DNA of 64,000 nt from NCBI GenBank assembly GCA_944391115.1, contig CALXSJ010000005.1, forward strand, positions 62,001 to 126,000, in the 5' to 3' direction. Source of the stretch: an uncultured Victivallales bacterium (lineage in GTDB: Bacteria > Verrucomicrobiota > Lentisphaeria > Victivallales > UBA1829). Shown one piece after another: positions 1 to 8,303 of the stretch. The notes below the pieces were generated by a model that was given only the letters and a program-made list of their open reading frames with translations, searched no databases and was not told the origin of the DNA. Numbering within the stretch: the stretch's first letter is position 1; the number at the start of each line of letters is the position of its first letter. The position numbers were made by a program, and so were the translations under genes.

Positions 1-663
1 GTTTTTCCATGCGACCCGGGTCGCGTTTTCCCCCTTTTTTCCGGAAAGCGTCGTGCCGCCTTCCATGAAAAACTCGGCATACAGAGCCTCGCCGCCCTCC
101 TTGAAACAGTTGAAGGATACAAGCGGCGCGATTTCCTGCGCCGTCATCTCCCGGCCTCGTTCCAGAAAGCGTTTCGGTGAGAGATCCTGAATCATGCTCC
201 CGTCGAGTTTCGCCGGACGGTGCAGCAGCGCCCAGCGGATGTCGTCGAACCCGGCAAGATCCGTTCCGCAGACGATTCTGAAATCGCGCAGGGCAAATTC
301 AGGAATCGAGGCAATCAGGAAAAACACGGAACAGAATGCCGTCCCGTCCGGATGGAACTCATAATCAAAACAGGCCTGGAAATCCTCGGCGGCCGTGCCG
401 GCCGAATCGGTAAAAGCCAGATTGCGGAAGGAGACATAAACCACACCGTCCGATTCGGAAATGACGGGCGCTTCCGCAAGAACCGGCACAATGGTCCGGC
501 CATCCGACGTCTTCATGCTGAATCCTGTGTCCTCTCCGGCAAGAACCGGAAGTTCCCTGCCGTCAAAAGCCGCGACGGAAACGCTTTCCGGAAGCGGACC
601 GTGTTTGGCATCGAATACGATTTTCTGATTTCCCGAACGGACAACCCATTTTTTCTCCGGCAT
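1..663 (-). CDS. Partial unknown cytoplasmic protein, C-terminus outside window
   Basis: An open frame runs on the minus strand from an ATG at 663-661 to the window edge, giving the first 221 residues. The protein begins MPEKKWVVRSG and has no signal peptide or membrane segment. It alternates short hydrophobic strands with polar turns (for example VVYVSFRNLAF and FQACFDYEF), suggesting a beta-sandwich such as the N-terminal domain of a carbohydrate-active enzyme, but I do not recognise a family. A GGAAAGGG-like ribosome site precedes the start and a plausible promoter lies at 697-725. It sits downstream of a sugar ABC importer but is separated from it by a candidate terminator, so it is probably its own transcription unit. 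A cytoplasmic enzyme acting on the imported sugar is only a guess from context. Confidence 0.75.
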   Translation of the reverse strand, partial: MPEKKWVVRSGNQKIVFDAKHGPLPESVSVAAFDGRELPVLAGEDTGFSMKTSDGRTIVPVLAEAPVISESDGVVYVSFRNLAFTDSAGTAAEDFQACFDYEFHPDGTAFCSVFFLIASIPEFALRDFRIVCGTDLAGFDDIRWALLHRPAKLDGSMIQDLSPKRFLERGREMTAQEIAPLVSFNCFKEGGEALYAEFFMEGGTTLSGKKGENATRVAWKN

Positions 664-696
664 GGCACACCCTTTCCTTCTTTTCCGTTTTACGGT

Positions 697-725
697 ATAG
701 TAACACGAAACAGGAGCCTTTGCAA
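697..725 (-). promoter_or_regulatory. Candidate sigma-70 promoter
   Basis: On the minus strand TTGCAA (725-720) is followed after 17 bases by TACTAT (702-697), about 34 bases upstream of the ATG at 663. Two mismatches in the -10 box make this moderate support. Confidence 0.4.
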
Positions 726-790
726 TTTTCCGGAGATGTAAAATTCCGTCTTTGGCATGTATCCTGCCGCATGCCGGAGAAGAGCTCCGT

Positions 791-829
791 ACAAAAGAAA
801 TGCCCCGCGGGCGGGAAGGCTCACGGGGC
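791..829 (-). terminator. Candidate terminator of the sugar ABC importer operon
   Basis: GCCCCG (829-824 on the minus strand) pairs with CGGGGC (807-802) around a GC-rich 16-base loop that can pair further. It is followed on the minus strand by ATTTCTTTTG. It lies 31 bases past the permease stop and before the next promoter. The U-tract is interrupted, so strength is uncertain. Confidence 0.45.
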
Positions 830-859
830 GTTGAGGAAAGATTCAGATGCGGAACGGCG

Positions 860-1702
860 TCAGCCTTTCACGCCGCCGAGCATGATTCCCTTGACCAGCT
901 GCTTCTGCATGAACAGGAAGATCAGGATCATCGGAATGACGCTCATTGTGACAGCCGCCATCAGAAGGTTGGTCTGCTGTCCCTGCGAGGAGTCAAAGGC
1001 AAGCATGCCGATCGGAAGCGTGTAGAGCTCCGGCGACTTGATCATGACCAGAGGCCAGAACATGGAGTTGTAGTTGCCGATGAAGGTGAAGATCGTCAGC
1101 GTCACGATCGCCGGACGGGCCAGAGGAAGAATCACGGTCCAGTAGAGCTGCCACTTGCTGGCGCCGTCAATTTCAGCGGCTTCGTCCAGGGAGCTGGGAA
1201 TGTTCATCATGAACTGGCGGATCAGGAAGGTGCCGAACGCGGAAAACGCCGACGGGAGGATCAGGCCCTGAAGCGTGTTGACCAGTCCGAATGAAATCAT
1301 GTTCTGATAGTTCGGGATCATCATCACAAGAGAAGGCAGCATCATGGTCGCCAGATAAAGCAGAAACACCAGATCGCGCCCCTTCCATTTCAAGCGGGAA
1401 AAGCTGAACGCCGCAAGGCTGCTGGTGAAGACCTGAAGGAACGTCACCCACGCCGCCACCAGAATGCTGTTCCAGTACCAGCGTCCGAACTGCACGCCTT
1501 TCATCGTGAAGACGTCACGGTAGTTTTCCCATTGAAACACGGTCGGGATCCAGGAGTCCAGACCGATCTCCTGCAGTTTTTTCAAGCTTGCCAGAACCAT
1601 CCATGTGAAGGGAAGCACCATCGCCGTCGCGACGAGGGCGAGCACCACGTGAACCAGCAGTAATTTGCAGCCGTCGAGAGAGAATTTCATATTGCCAACC
1701 AT
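860..1702 (-). CDS. Carbohydrate ABC transporter permease, MalG family
   Basis: Inner-membrane permease of a sugar importer, 280 residues, the usual MalG/UgpE length. About six hydrophobic segments are visible, the first at residues 15-37. The cytoplasmic EAA loop that contacts the ATPase is clear (EAAEIDGASKWQLYWTVILP, about residues 170-190), and the C-terminus MQKQLVKGIMLGGVKG is typical of the family. The ATG at 1702 is chosen because AAGGA, overlapping the stop of the preceding permease, sits about 5 bases before it; a second ATG lies four codons inside. It is last in the operon SBP-MalF-MalG. No ATPase gene is present, so the importer probably uses a shared MsmK/UgpC-like ATPase encoded elsewhere. 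The substrate cannot be read from the sequence. Confidence 0.93.
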   Translation of the reverse strand: MVGNMKFSLDGCKLLLVHVVLALVATAMVLPFTWMVLASLKKLQEIGLDSWIPTVFQWENYRDVFTMKGVQFGRWYWNSILVAAWVTFLQVFTSSLAAFSFSRLKWKGRDLVFLLYLATMMLPSLVMMIPNYQNMISFGLVNTLQGLILPSAFSAFGTFLIRQFMMNIPSSLDEAAEIDGASKWQLYWTVILPLARPAIVTLTIFTFIGNYNSMFWPLVMIKSPELYTLPIGMLAFDSSQGQQTNLLMAAVTMSVIPMILIFLFMQKQLVKGIMLGGVKG

Positions 1703-1709
1703 CCTGTCC

Positions 1710-3200
1710 TTAATCGTTCGTATACCTGTTGCCGAATTTCCAGTTGAAGAGCGTCACGCAGAAAACCATGATGAACAGCGTCCATGCGACCGCCGAAGCA
1801 TAGCCGAGTCTGCCGCTGTTGAAGCCTTCCGTATAAATATAATACGCAAGAGTCGTGGTCGATCCGGCCGGACCGCCCTGCGTCATTGTCCGCGCGGTTT
1901 CAAATCCGCCCTGAAGTCCGCCCATGATCGACATGACGAGAATGAAAAATGTCACATTGGAGAGCTGCGGCCACGTCACGTTCCAGAAACGCTGGAAGGG
2001 CGAGGCTCCGTCGATGTCCGCCGCCTCGTAAAGCTCCGGCGACACCCCGGAGAGTCCGGCGAGATAGAGCAGCATGTTGTTCGAACCGATCGCGGCCCAG
2101 AATCCCATAATCATCAGCGACGGCTTCGCCCAGTAATAGTCGGAAATCCATTTCGGGGCAGTCAGCCCGTCGCCGGAAGCCATGGAGGGAAGCGCAAGAA
2201 CCACATTGGAAAGGCCGAGGCAGATGAACAGTCCGACCATGATCATACCGTCAAGCACGATCGCATTCGACATGCCGTAGTCGCAGACACACTTGTATTC
2301 CCGGCCGGTCAGAAACATCAGCAGAGAGAAAAGCAGACCCAGGGTGATGAGGGAAAGTCCCAGCGCGCCGCCCCACGGGACACTGCACCAGAGCTGGCAG
2401 CAGGCCATCGGGATCGAAAGCAGGATCAGCGCGATGCAGTAGCTCAGGGAACCGGTCTCGCCGTTCTTCCAGCTGAGAATGAGGCGGAACACGACGTATG
2501 CATAGATCAGCCCCATGGCGGCGATCAGAACGGCTGCCCACAGCTGCGCCGATGCGGGAGACATGGAGGCCGCCAGCGGCGTGATCCGGTCCAGAACGGG
2601 CTGAAGCACATTGTTGATCGGGCCATTCTCAGGGCTGTAAAGCTTTTTCCAGAGAATGTAGGTGGCGACGCCCGCGGTAAAGCTCGGGAAATAAAACAGA
2701 GTCCGGTAAACCGTCTGCCCGCCGACGCTTCCGAGCACCAGGATCGTGCCGACAATCCCGCAGACGAGAAGCGTCATCGCCGTAGACCCCGCCCCCGCGA
2801 GAATCAGCATGAGGCAGGCCACGATCAGAATCACGGTTACGATCACAATCCCGTAGACACGGCGCATTTTGCTGCATCGGAAGTCGTTGTTCAGCATCAG
2901 AGCGGCGCCGAGACTGCCCGCGATGCCGAACGGAATGCCCAGCATCAGAAACAGCGTGTTGCCCAGATAGGTCATGAAATCCGGATCAGTGAACAGCTTC
3001 TTGAAATTTGCAAACCCCACGGAGCGGAGTTCCTGATTCTGGAACATGTTATGCATTTCCAGATTCCAGTCCGTGAAGGCCATGAACAGACTGATGACAA
3101 GCGGAATGGTGGTGAAAGCCAGGAACCCGAGAATATTGGGAAGCAGAAAAACGATTCCCGTGGAAATTTCACGAACGTCGCGGCGGGTCAGTTTCAGCAT
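1710..3200 (-). CDS. Carbohydrate ABC transporter permease, MalF family, enlarged
   Basis: Permease partner of the MalG-like protein. At 496 residues it is far longer than the ~300 of most MalF/UgpA-type permeases. The canonical parts are present: first membrane segment at residues 15-40, the RTLFYFPSF segment, and the EAA loop (EAADIDGASPFQRFWNVTWP) in the last third. Extra hydrophobic segments lie after the second family segment (residues ~110-165) and again at ~215-315, before the region that normally follows TM3, so roughly ten membrane spans are predicted by eye. AAAGGAGC precedes the ATG, and the start is 2 bases past the solute-binding protein stop, indicating tight coupling. The function as a sugar permease is firm; the role of the added segments is unknown. 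Confidence 0.9.
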   Translation of the reverse strand: MLKLTRRDVREISTGIVFLLPNILGFLAFTTIPLVISLFMAFTDWNLEMHNMFQNQELRSVGFANFKKLFTDPDFMTYLGNTLFLMLGIPFGIAGSLGAALMLNNDFRCSKMRRVYGIVIVTVILIVACLMLILAGAGSTAMTLLVCGIVGTILVLGSVGGQTVYRTLFYFPSFTAGVATYILWKKLYSPENGPINNVLQPVLDRITPLAASMSPASAQLWAAVLIAAMGLIYAYVVFRLILSWKNGETGSLSYCIALILLSIPMACCQLWCSVPWGGALGLSLITLGLLFSLLMFLTGREYKCVCDYGMSNAIVLDGMIMVGLFICLGLSNVVLALPSMASGDGLTAPKWISDYYWAKPSLMIMGFWAAIGSNNMLLYLAGLSGVSPELYEAADIDGASPFQRFWNVTWPQLSNVTFFILVMSIMGGLQGGFETARTMTQGGPAGSTTTLAYYIYTEGFNSGRLGYASAVAWTLFIMVFCVTLFNWKFGNRYTND

Positions 3201-3202
3201 GA

Positions 3203-4738
3203 TTATTCAGCTCCTTTCAGCATCCCGAGGTGCGCGTAGTATTTCTTGTGGAAGGGGTTTTTGATCCAGTTTTCCGGAATTTTCTCACCGGAAACGATTT
3301 TGCCGCGGCGGAACTTCCAGGTGGCCTTCACGGCATCGATCTTATGCTGGAAATCCACATCGCGCTGATAGAGCTTGGCGAGCTTGTCGTTGGCGGCGAC
3401 ACTCTCGGCGATACCGGTGTTGATGCGCTCCACGGCTTCGTCAACCGCCTCTTTCGCCGTGGCGCGTCCCGCAAGGACTTTGCTCAGCGCGAACCCGAAC
3501 CAGTTCGTGCCGGTTGCTCTGTAATAGGGCGTCTGAGGAACCGGCAGAGCGCAGGTCATTGCATATTCCAGCTCCTTGGCATGAATATTCCCCTCGTTCG
3601 GATAGTCCTTCGGCGCAAGGTAGTCGGGATTGCCGATCGCATATTTCGGGTTCGGCGGCAGACCGTCTGTATATTTGATGATATAATCGTTGTATTCCTT
3701 GCTGGCAAGAAACTCCATGAAGTATTTCGCCTTGTCGTATTTTCTGCTTCCCGCATAGATTCCCGTGGAGCGGGCGCCGATCACGGCATTTTTAAAGGGC
3801 CCCTGAGGGAACAGCGTCATGGTCATCGGGAAACGTTCATTCTCCGCCAGTTCGCGGAATCGGACAAGAGACCAGCGTCCGGCGATGATCGCGGCGTAGT
3901 TGCCGTTGATGAAATGAGAGAATGCCGCGCCGCCGAATCCGGATTCCGTGTCGTTCGAAGCGACTTCCGCGGCGGTCGGAAGAATCTTGTCCACATAGGT
4001 CCATTTGTAAAGCAGTTCGTAGACTCTGTAAAAACGCTCATCATTCGCGACACATTTTGTCAGAGTCTCATTGTAGAGGTCCATTCCGTAGCTCCGGACG
4101 TAGATCGTGATGAAGGTGCCGCCGAGTGCCTCCGCGGAAAGGGTGTAAAATACCGTCCGGCGGGCATTGCCCTGATTGGTTTTTTTCATGAACTCCTTGG
4201 AGTAGCGTTCAAAATCCTCCGGCGTCCAGGATTCCCGGGGAGCGCGCATGCCGTAGCGTTTCAAGGTGTTTTCATTGAAGATGAAGCTGGTGACGACGAC
4301 GTTGCAGGGATATCCATACTGTTCTCCCTCGTAGCCGAGAATCGATTCCATGTTCGGATAAGTTTTACTCAGGTCGAACCCCTGTTTCTTCGCATCGGCG
4401 GCAAACGGTTTGAGCAGACCCATTGCGGCAAAGACCGGCACGTTCAGATGGTCGATAAGATCTCCCGCAACGCCGGAAACCGCCTGGATGATGGTGCTCT
4501 GGTTGTTGGCCGCGCTCAGTTTGATGCCGAACGGAGGAAGATCTTTCTGCTTCGCAAGTTCGGGATGTTTGTCCTTCAGCCATTTTTCAAAAAGTTCCGT
4601 CTGTTCGAACCGCTGGGGATTCGAGTCGCTCATCCATTCCACCAGAGGATATTTTTCCATGGTTTCCGGACGCAGCAGATAGGTTGCCGCCGATGCGATG
4701 ATGAGCAGCACCAGGCTTGCGATCAAAGCTTTATTCAT
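3203..4738 (-). CDS. ABC transporter solute-binding protein (extracellular, family 1 type)
   Basis: Binding protein delivering a sugar to the two permeases encoded immediately after it. The ATG at 4738 (MNKALIASLVLLIIAS) is preferred over an in-frame upstream start because GGGAGG lies 8 bases before it and the protein then begins with an N-terminal hydrophobic signal/anchor (residues 3-18). No lipobox cysteine follows, so it may be released to the periplasm or stay N-terminally anchored. The 511-residue body has extracellular family-1 features such as AGRWSLVRFRE and AKYFMEFLASKEYND. It is first in the operon. A strong promoter lies ~470 bases upstream, and the GntR/LacI-type gene transcribed divergently at 5582 is the obvious candidate regulator. 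Confidence 0.9.
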   Translation of the reverse strand: MNKALIASLVLLIIASAATYLLRPETMEKYPLVEWMSDSNPQRFEQTELFEKWLKDKHPELAKQKDLPPFGIKLSAANNQSTIIQAVSGVAGDLIDHLNVPVFAAMGLLKPFAADAKKQGFDLSKTYPNMESILGYEGEQYGYPCNVVVTSFIFNENTLKRYGMRAPRESWTPEDFERYSKEFMKKTNQGNARRTVFYTLSAEALGGTFITIYVRSYGMDLYNETLTKCVANDERFYRVYELLYKWTYVDKILPTAAEVASNDTESGFGGAAFSHFINGNYAAIIAGRWSLVRFRELAENERFPMTMTLFPQGPFKNAVIGARSTGIYAGSRKYDKAKYFMEFLASKEYNDYIIKYTDGLPPNPKYAIGNPDYLAPKDYPNEGNIHAKELEYAMTCALPVPQTPYYRATGTNWFGFALSKVLAGRATAKEAVDEAVERINTGIAESVAANDKLAKLYQRDVDFQHKIDAVKATWKFRRGKIVSGEKIPENWIKNPFHKKYYAHLGMLKGAE

Positions 4739-5211
4739 GATAATGCCTCCCAATTGCTTCTTGCCGCAGAAGATTCCTGGAAAACGGCAGTTCCGCAATG
4801 ACGGCGAGCCGGGGGAAACGCCCGCGCATGCGCAATCAGAAAACGGAATTTCACCATTTTCCGGATTCTTCTGTCCACCGAAAATTGTCCCCGGCCCAAT
4901 GGGACACCCGATCTATGATTCAGTTGCATCCGCCGTATCCGGAAGACACAGGAACAGTCTGCAGGATCAATGCACAGCCCCTCCGCGGGAAACAGAAACC
5001 GGCACGCTTCCCGGATTCCGCAGTTCACTGCGCCATTCCGTCGGAAAAACGTTTCCTGCCGCATATCCTGTATCCTTCCGGTGCGAAAGCGTTCGCGAGA
5101 GCAAGCAGCATCCGCGGTCCGGCCGGAGACATTTCAAAGGAAAGGCGTCCCCTTCCCTCCTGCCTATCCATTTCCGGCATAATCCGCCGGCGGCAACTTT
5201 CATGGGGAATA
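4739..5211 (-). other. Long 5' leader of the sugar ABC operon, no gene recognised
   Basis: Between the promoter at 5212-5239 and the binding-protein start lie about 470 bases. Reading frames exist on both strands, but none has a convincing ribosome site or recognisable product. No known riboswitch was recognised. The length is unusual for this window, where most leaders are under 100 bases. Confidence 0.4.
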
Positions 5212-5239
5212 ACTATAGCCTTTTTTTATTTTTTGTCAA
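5212..5239 (-). promoter_or_regulatory. Strong sigma-70-like promoter for the sugar ABC operon
   Basis: On the minus strand a perfect TTGACA (5239-5234) is followed by a 16-base A/T-rich spacer and TATAGT (5217-5212). It is the only convincing minus-strand promoter between the divergent regulator and the binding-protein gene. Confidence 0.6.
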
Positions 5240-5516
5240 TCGGAAAACAGAATTTATTTGATCCAATTATCGCCTCTCAACGATGAGATGTCCGATGCGT
5301 TTCCCGAAACCTGCGGCCGGCCGGGAAAGCGCTCCGGAGAGGAGCCCGGAATCTGCCGGACACTCTTTTGGCATTGCGGTTTTCATCCTCTCCTTATTCT
5401 ATGCCCCCGAGATGATTCGTCCCCCTAAAAAAGGAAGGTGTTCCCTGAAGTTCCGGAATGCGCGCATCTGATTTCCCATCGGCTCCAAAAAAAACTGTTT
5501 TTTCTTTTCCGGACTC

Positions 5517-5545
5517 TTGACAAGCGAGGATACCTGAGGGATACT
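5517..5545 (+). promoter_or_regulatory. Promoter of the GntR/LacI-type regulator
   Basis: TTGACA at 5517-5522, a 17-base spacer, then GATACT at 5540-5545, about 37 bases before the regulator ATG. The -35 is perfect and the -10 matches at four of six positions. It is divergent from the promoter at 5212-5239. Confidence 0.55.
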
Positions 5546-5581
5546 TATAAAAAATCAAGTTCATTTGAAGGATATCGGATC

Positions 5582-6685
5582 ATGCAGGAAACCAAAAGGG
5601 AACAGGTTTATCAGCTTTTGAAGACCCGAATCGAAAACGGGATCTATGCGCCGGGCAGCCGTCTGCCGAAGGAGGTGGAGCTTGCCGTTGAACTTGGGAT
5701 TGCCCGCAAGACACTGCGCCCCGCCCTGGAAAAACTCGCCATGGAAAACCGGATTGAACGAATCAAGGGAAAAGGGACTTTTGTCTGCGACGATACGGGA
5801 TCACGGACAAAAATTCTGGTGATTCTTCACGAATCCAGAAGCATTGCCAATCCATTCCTTTCCATCATGCCGGGCATTCAGCTTGCGGCGGAACACCTGA
5901 ATGCCGCACTGGAAACCTGTTCTCCCGCATCCCTGCTTTCCCGGAGCGCGGACGAAGCTGCGGAACGGATCGTCGCAGACGGATTTCAGGGCATCCTCGT
6001 CTGCACCAACAATTTCAACGGCAATGAACCGATTATCGGGCTCCTCCGCAAAACCGGGCTTCCGGCGCTCCTGCCTCATGCAAGCCGGCGCGATCAGTCT
6101 CTCACCGGGTTCTGCACCATGGGGACCGATTACCGGAACGTCCTCCTGGACGGATTGCGGTATCTTGCAGCGCAGGGCCATGTCCGGGTCGGAAATATTA
6201 CGGTCAACGACATGCGCGGCATCGGGATCGAAGAATATTTCGACTTCGTCCGGGAGGCCGGGCTGGACGACGATCCGGCGCTTCTGAGATTGACAAATTC
6301 CGACGCGGAGGACAGCGAGGCGGTCCATGAAGCCGTACGTTATCTGATGGAGGAGCTTGCCGATCCTCCCACGGCGATCTTCTGCTTTTCCGACTTTTTC
6401 GCCCTGCGGGTCTATGAATATCTGCACGGGAAAAAACTCCGGATTCCGGAGGATGCGGCGGTTCTGTCGATCGGCGGACAGATCGGATGCAATTTTCTGA
6501 ATCCGCCGCTCTCGTCGATCGATTTCGGAAGCCTTGACATAGGCCGTTCCGCCGTCCGGATTCTTCTGGAGATGATTCACGACAAACGGCAGATTCCGTT
6601 TATCGTGACTCCGCATCACATCACCGAGCGCGCCAGCACGAAAAGAATCATCTGCCGGAAAAAATATCGAAAGGAGATCTCCTAA
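5582..6685 (+). CDS. GntR-family regulator with LacI-type sugar-sensing domain (AraR-like)
   Basis: 367-residue transcription factor. Residues 1-70 form a GntR winged helix (REQVYQLLKTRIENG, SRLPKEVELAVELGIARKT, RIKGKGTFV). Residues ~80-360 form a periplasmic-binding-protein-like effector domain as in LacI/PurR and AraR, starting TKILVILHES and ending with PLSSIDFGSLDIGRSAVRIL. The ATG at 5582 follows GAAGGAT; longer in-frame extensions upstream lack a ribosome site. The stop codon overlaps the start of the pseudopilin gene by one base (TAATG), so the two are translationally coupled. It lies divergent to the sugar ABC operon and upstream of secreted glycan-active proteins, so it likely controls one or both in response to a sugar. 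The effector is unknown. Confidence 0.92.
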   Translation: MQETKREQVYQLLKTRIENGIYAPGSRLPKEVELAVELGIARKTLRPALEKLAMENRIERIKGKGTFVCDDTGSRTKILVILHESRSIANPFLSIMPGIQLAAEHLNAALETCSPASLLSRSADEAAERIVADGFQGILVCTNNFNGNEPIIGLLRKTGLPALLPHASRRDQSLTGFCTMGTDYRNVLLDGLRYLAAQGHVRVGNITVNDMRGIGIEEYFDFVREAGLDDDPALLRLTNSDAEDSEAVHEAVRYLMEELADPPTAIFCFSDFFALRVYEYLHGKKLRIPEDAAVLSIGGQIGCNFLNPPLSSIDFGSLDIGRSAVRILLEMIHDKRQIPFIVTPHHITERASTKRIICRKKYRKEIS

Positions 6686-7485
6686 TGAAACGTCCTGCGG
6701 TTCTATTTACATTGATCGAGCTTCTTATCGTAATTTCGATCATTTCACTTCTGGCCGCCATGCTCCTTCCAGCATTGGGCAAGGCGAAACAGACGGCGTT
6801 GCGCAGCGCATGCATCAGCAACCTTTCTGGCATCGGCAAGGCGTTCAACATGTACATCAGCGACAACAAAGGATATCTTTCCGCCTATTACAACAACGGA
6901 ACAGGAATGGAAGACGGAACCGGAAAGGGGTTCGGATCATGGGACGGAGGAAAAGGGAAAGAGTTTTTAGGATCCGGATACGGGCTGGCCGAATATCTCC
7001 ACATCAGAGACCAGCTTGGAGTCGGAATGATCACACGGAACAGCAGCGGCGGCATTCTCCGTTCGAAATTCGCGTGTCCGGCGGAGGAAAATATCCCGCA
7101 GGCGAATAATAAAAACCTCAAGTCCCTGGGATATAACAATTTCATTTCCGGATATTCCTCTTTGAAGACGGAACGCTTTCCGCGTCCGGCACGCTTGTTT
7201 GTCATCGCCGACAGAAATGCCCGCTATGTCGATTCCAGCGGCAGCGGAGACTATCATTACGCGCCGAAAGAATCCGTGATCTCAACAACCGACTATCAGA
7301 CATGGAGGCATAATTTCTCCAGCAATTTCGTAGCGCTGGGGGGCAATACGGCAAATCTGCGTTTCGGGGATGCAAAAATGGCGGAAAACGTATATTACAA
7401 AGGCTGTATCAACGCGCCTTCCTGGCATGCGGGCGGACGGGGAAACTGCTCCGGACAAAACTGCTCTGACATCACGTCCTTTTAA
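6685..7485 (+). CDS. Pseudopilin-like protein with prepilin N-terminal cleavage/methylation motif (cassette A)
   Basis: 266 residues. The N-terminus MKRPAVLFTLIELLIVISII is a class III (type IV prepilin) signal with the conserved Glu five residues after the predicted cleavage site, followed by a hydrophobic helix (to about residue 32) ending LLPALGKAKQ. The remainder is a globular domain containing Cys residues (ACISN, FACPAEEN) and a C-terminal region (NFVALGGNTANLRFGDAKM) resembling the H-X9-DG type of PVC-group DUF1559 proteins. Such proteins are processed by a prepilin peptidase and are membrane- or pilus-associated. The start overlaps the regulator stop by one base. Its role beside a regulator and secreted glycan-active proteins is unknown; display of the neighbouring enzymes is an inference. 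Confidence 0.88.
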   Translation: MKRPAVLFTLIELLIVISIISLLAAMLLPALGKAKQTALRSACISNLSGIGKAFNMYISDNKGYLSAYYNNGTGMEDGTGKGFGSWDGGKGKEFLGSGYGLAEYLHIRDQLGVGMITRNSSGGILRSKFACPAEENIPQANNKNLKSLGYNNFISGYSSLKTERFPRPARLFVIADRNARYVDSSGSGDYHYAPKESVISTTDYQTWRHNFSSNFVALGGNTANLRFGDAKMAENVYYKGCINAPSWHAGGRGNCSGQNCSDITSF

Positions 7486-7582
7486 TAAAAAACAATGCAC
7501 TGCCCGGAGCACGGCATCGCGGCATTTCCTAATTTTTTTCATAAAAAAACGATTGAAACTCGGAGAAAGGAATTAAAAAATC

Positions 7583-8239
7583 ATGAAAGCAGCAACAGTT
7601 CTGGCAGGATTCTGCGCACTTCCGGCAATCCTCTGCCTGGGGGCTCAGGAAACGGAGCGAACTCAGGGAGGAAGAAATTTGCTGATAAACAGCGATTTTT
7701 CCGCACCGCTCGTGCGCTCTGTCTTCCAGAAGCCCGGATGGGACAGCGGAATCTGGATTTTCGGCAAAGAGAACAGGGAAAAATTCACCGGGGAAGCCGC
7801 AAAACTGACAAGGGCAGCCATCGTCGACACAAAAGAAGGAAAAGCGCTGGAACTGAAGCGGCCGGCTGCGGTCGAAACGCTCATGGGCGCCGAATCTCCG
7901 AAATTCTCTCTCTCCAGCACACAGATCGTAACACTGAAGGATGAAAACGGCGGCCCCTATCTGCTGAGTTTTGACGCACGATATGAAAGCGTCGGAAAAA
8001 ACAAGGCAGCCCACTATCTTCTGGTCGCTTTTACGGATGCGTCCGACCGGCGTGCCGGCAGAGGGAAGGAAACGGGAAAAATGCTCATCCGCACACTCAA
8101 GCCGGGAAAAGACTGGCGGAATATCCGGATCAGAATTTCCGTTCCGGCAAAAACGCGCGATTTGCGGATCACCTTCCGGGGAGACGGAACGGGTGTTTTC
8201 CAGCTCAGAAATCCGGAACTGGTGAAAGGAGCGCAGTAA
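7583..8239 (+). CDS. Short secreted beta-sandwich protein, copy of the next gene's N-terminal domain (cassette A)
   Basis: 218 residues with a Sec signal peptide (MKAATVLAGFCALPAILCLGA, cleavage near residue 21). The mature part begins with NLLINSDFSAPLVRS, the opening of galactose-binding-like CBM4/9-type folds, and continues to VFQLRNPELVK. Residues ~33-215 match residues ~53-235 of the next protein closely by eye (shared DFSAPLVRS, GKALELKRP, VETLMG and the C-terminal FR.DG.G.FQLR pattern). The ATG at 7583 follows AAAGGAA. It therefore looks like a stand-alone duplicate of the enzyme's N-terminal domain. It could bind the same glycan, or it could bind a partner of that domain. Confidence 0.85.
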   Translation: MKAATVLAGFCALPAILCLGAQETERTQGGRNLLINSDFSAPLVRSVFQKPGWDSGIWIFGKENREKFTGEAAKLTRAAIVDTKEGKALELKRPAAVETLMGAESPKFSLSSTQIVTLKDENGGPYLLSFDARYESVGKNKAAHYLLVAFTDASDRRAGRGKETGKMLIRTLKPGKDWRNIRIRISVPAKTRDLRITFRGDGTGVFQLRNPELVKGAQ

Positions 8240-8303
8240 ATCCATCTCCGCAAGCCCCGCCGCTCCGCTGGAAACTGCTCTTGCCGCAACAAGGAATCAG
8301 CCC

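Noticed and set aside
1665-4801. Two plus-strand frames of over 500 codons opposite the ABC transporter genes
   Set aside because: They are antisense to strongly recognised permease and binding-protein genes; their products are His/Arg/Gln-rich with no family and no ribosome site.
4735-5064. 109-codon minus-strand frame in the sugar ABC leader
   Set aside because: It ends just inside the binding-protein start, has no ribosome site and no recognisable product.
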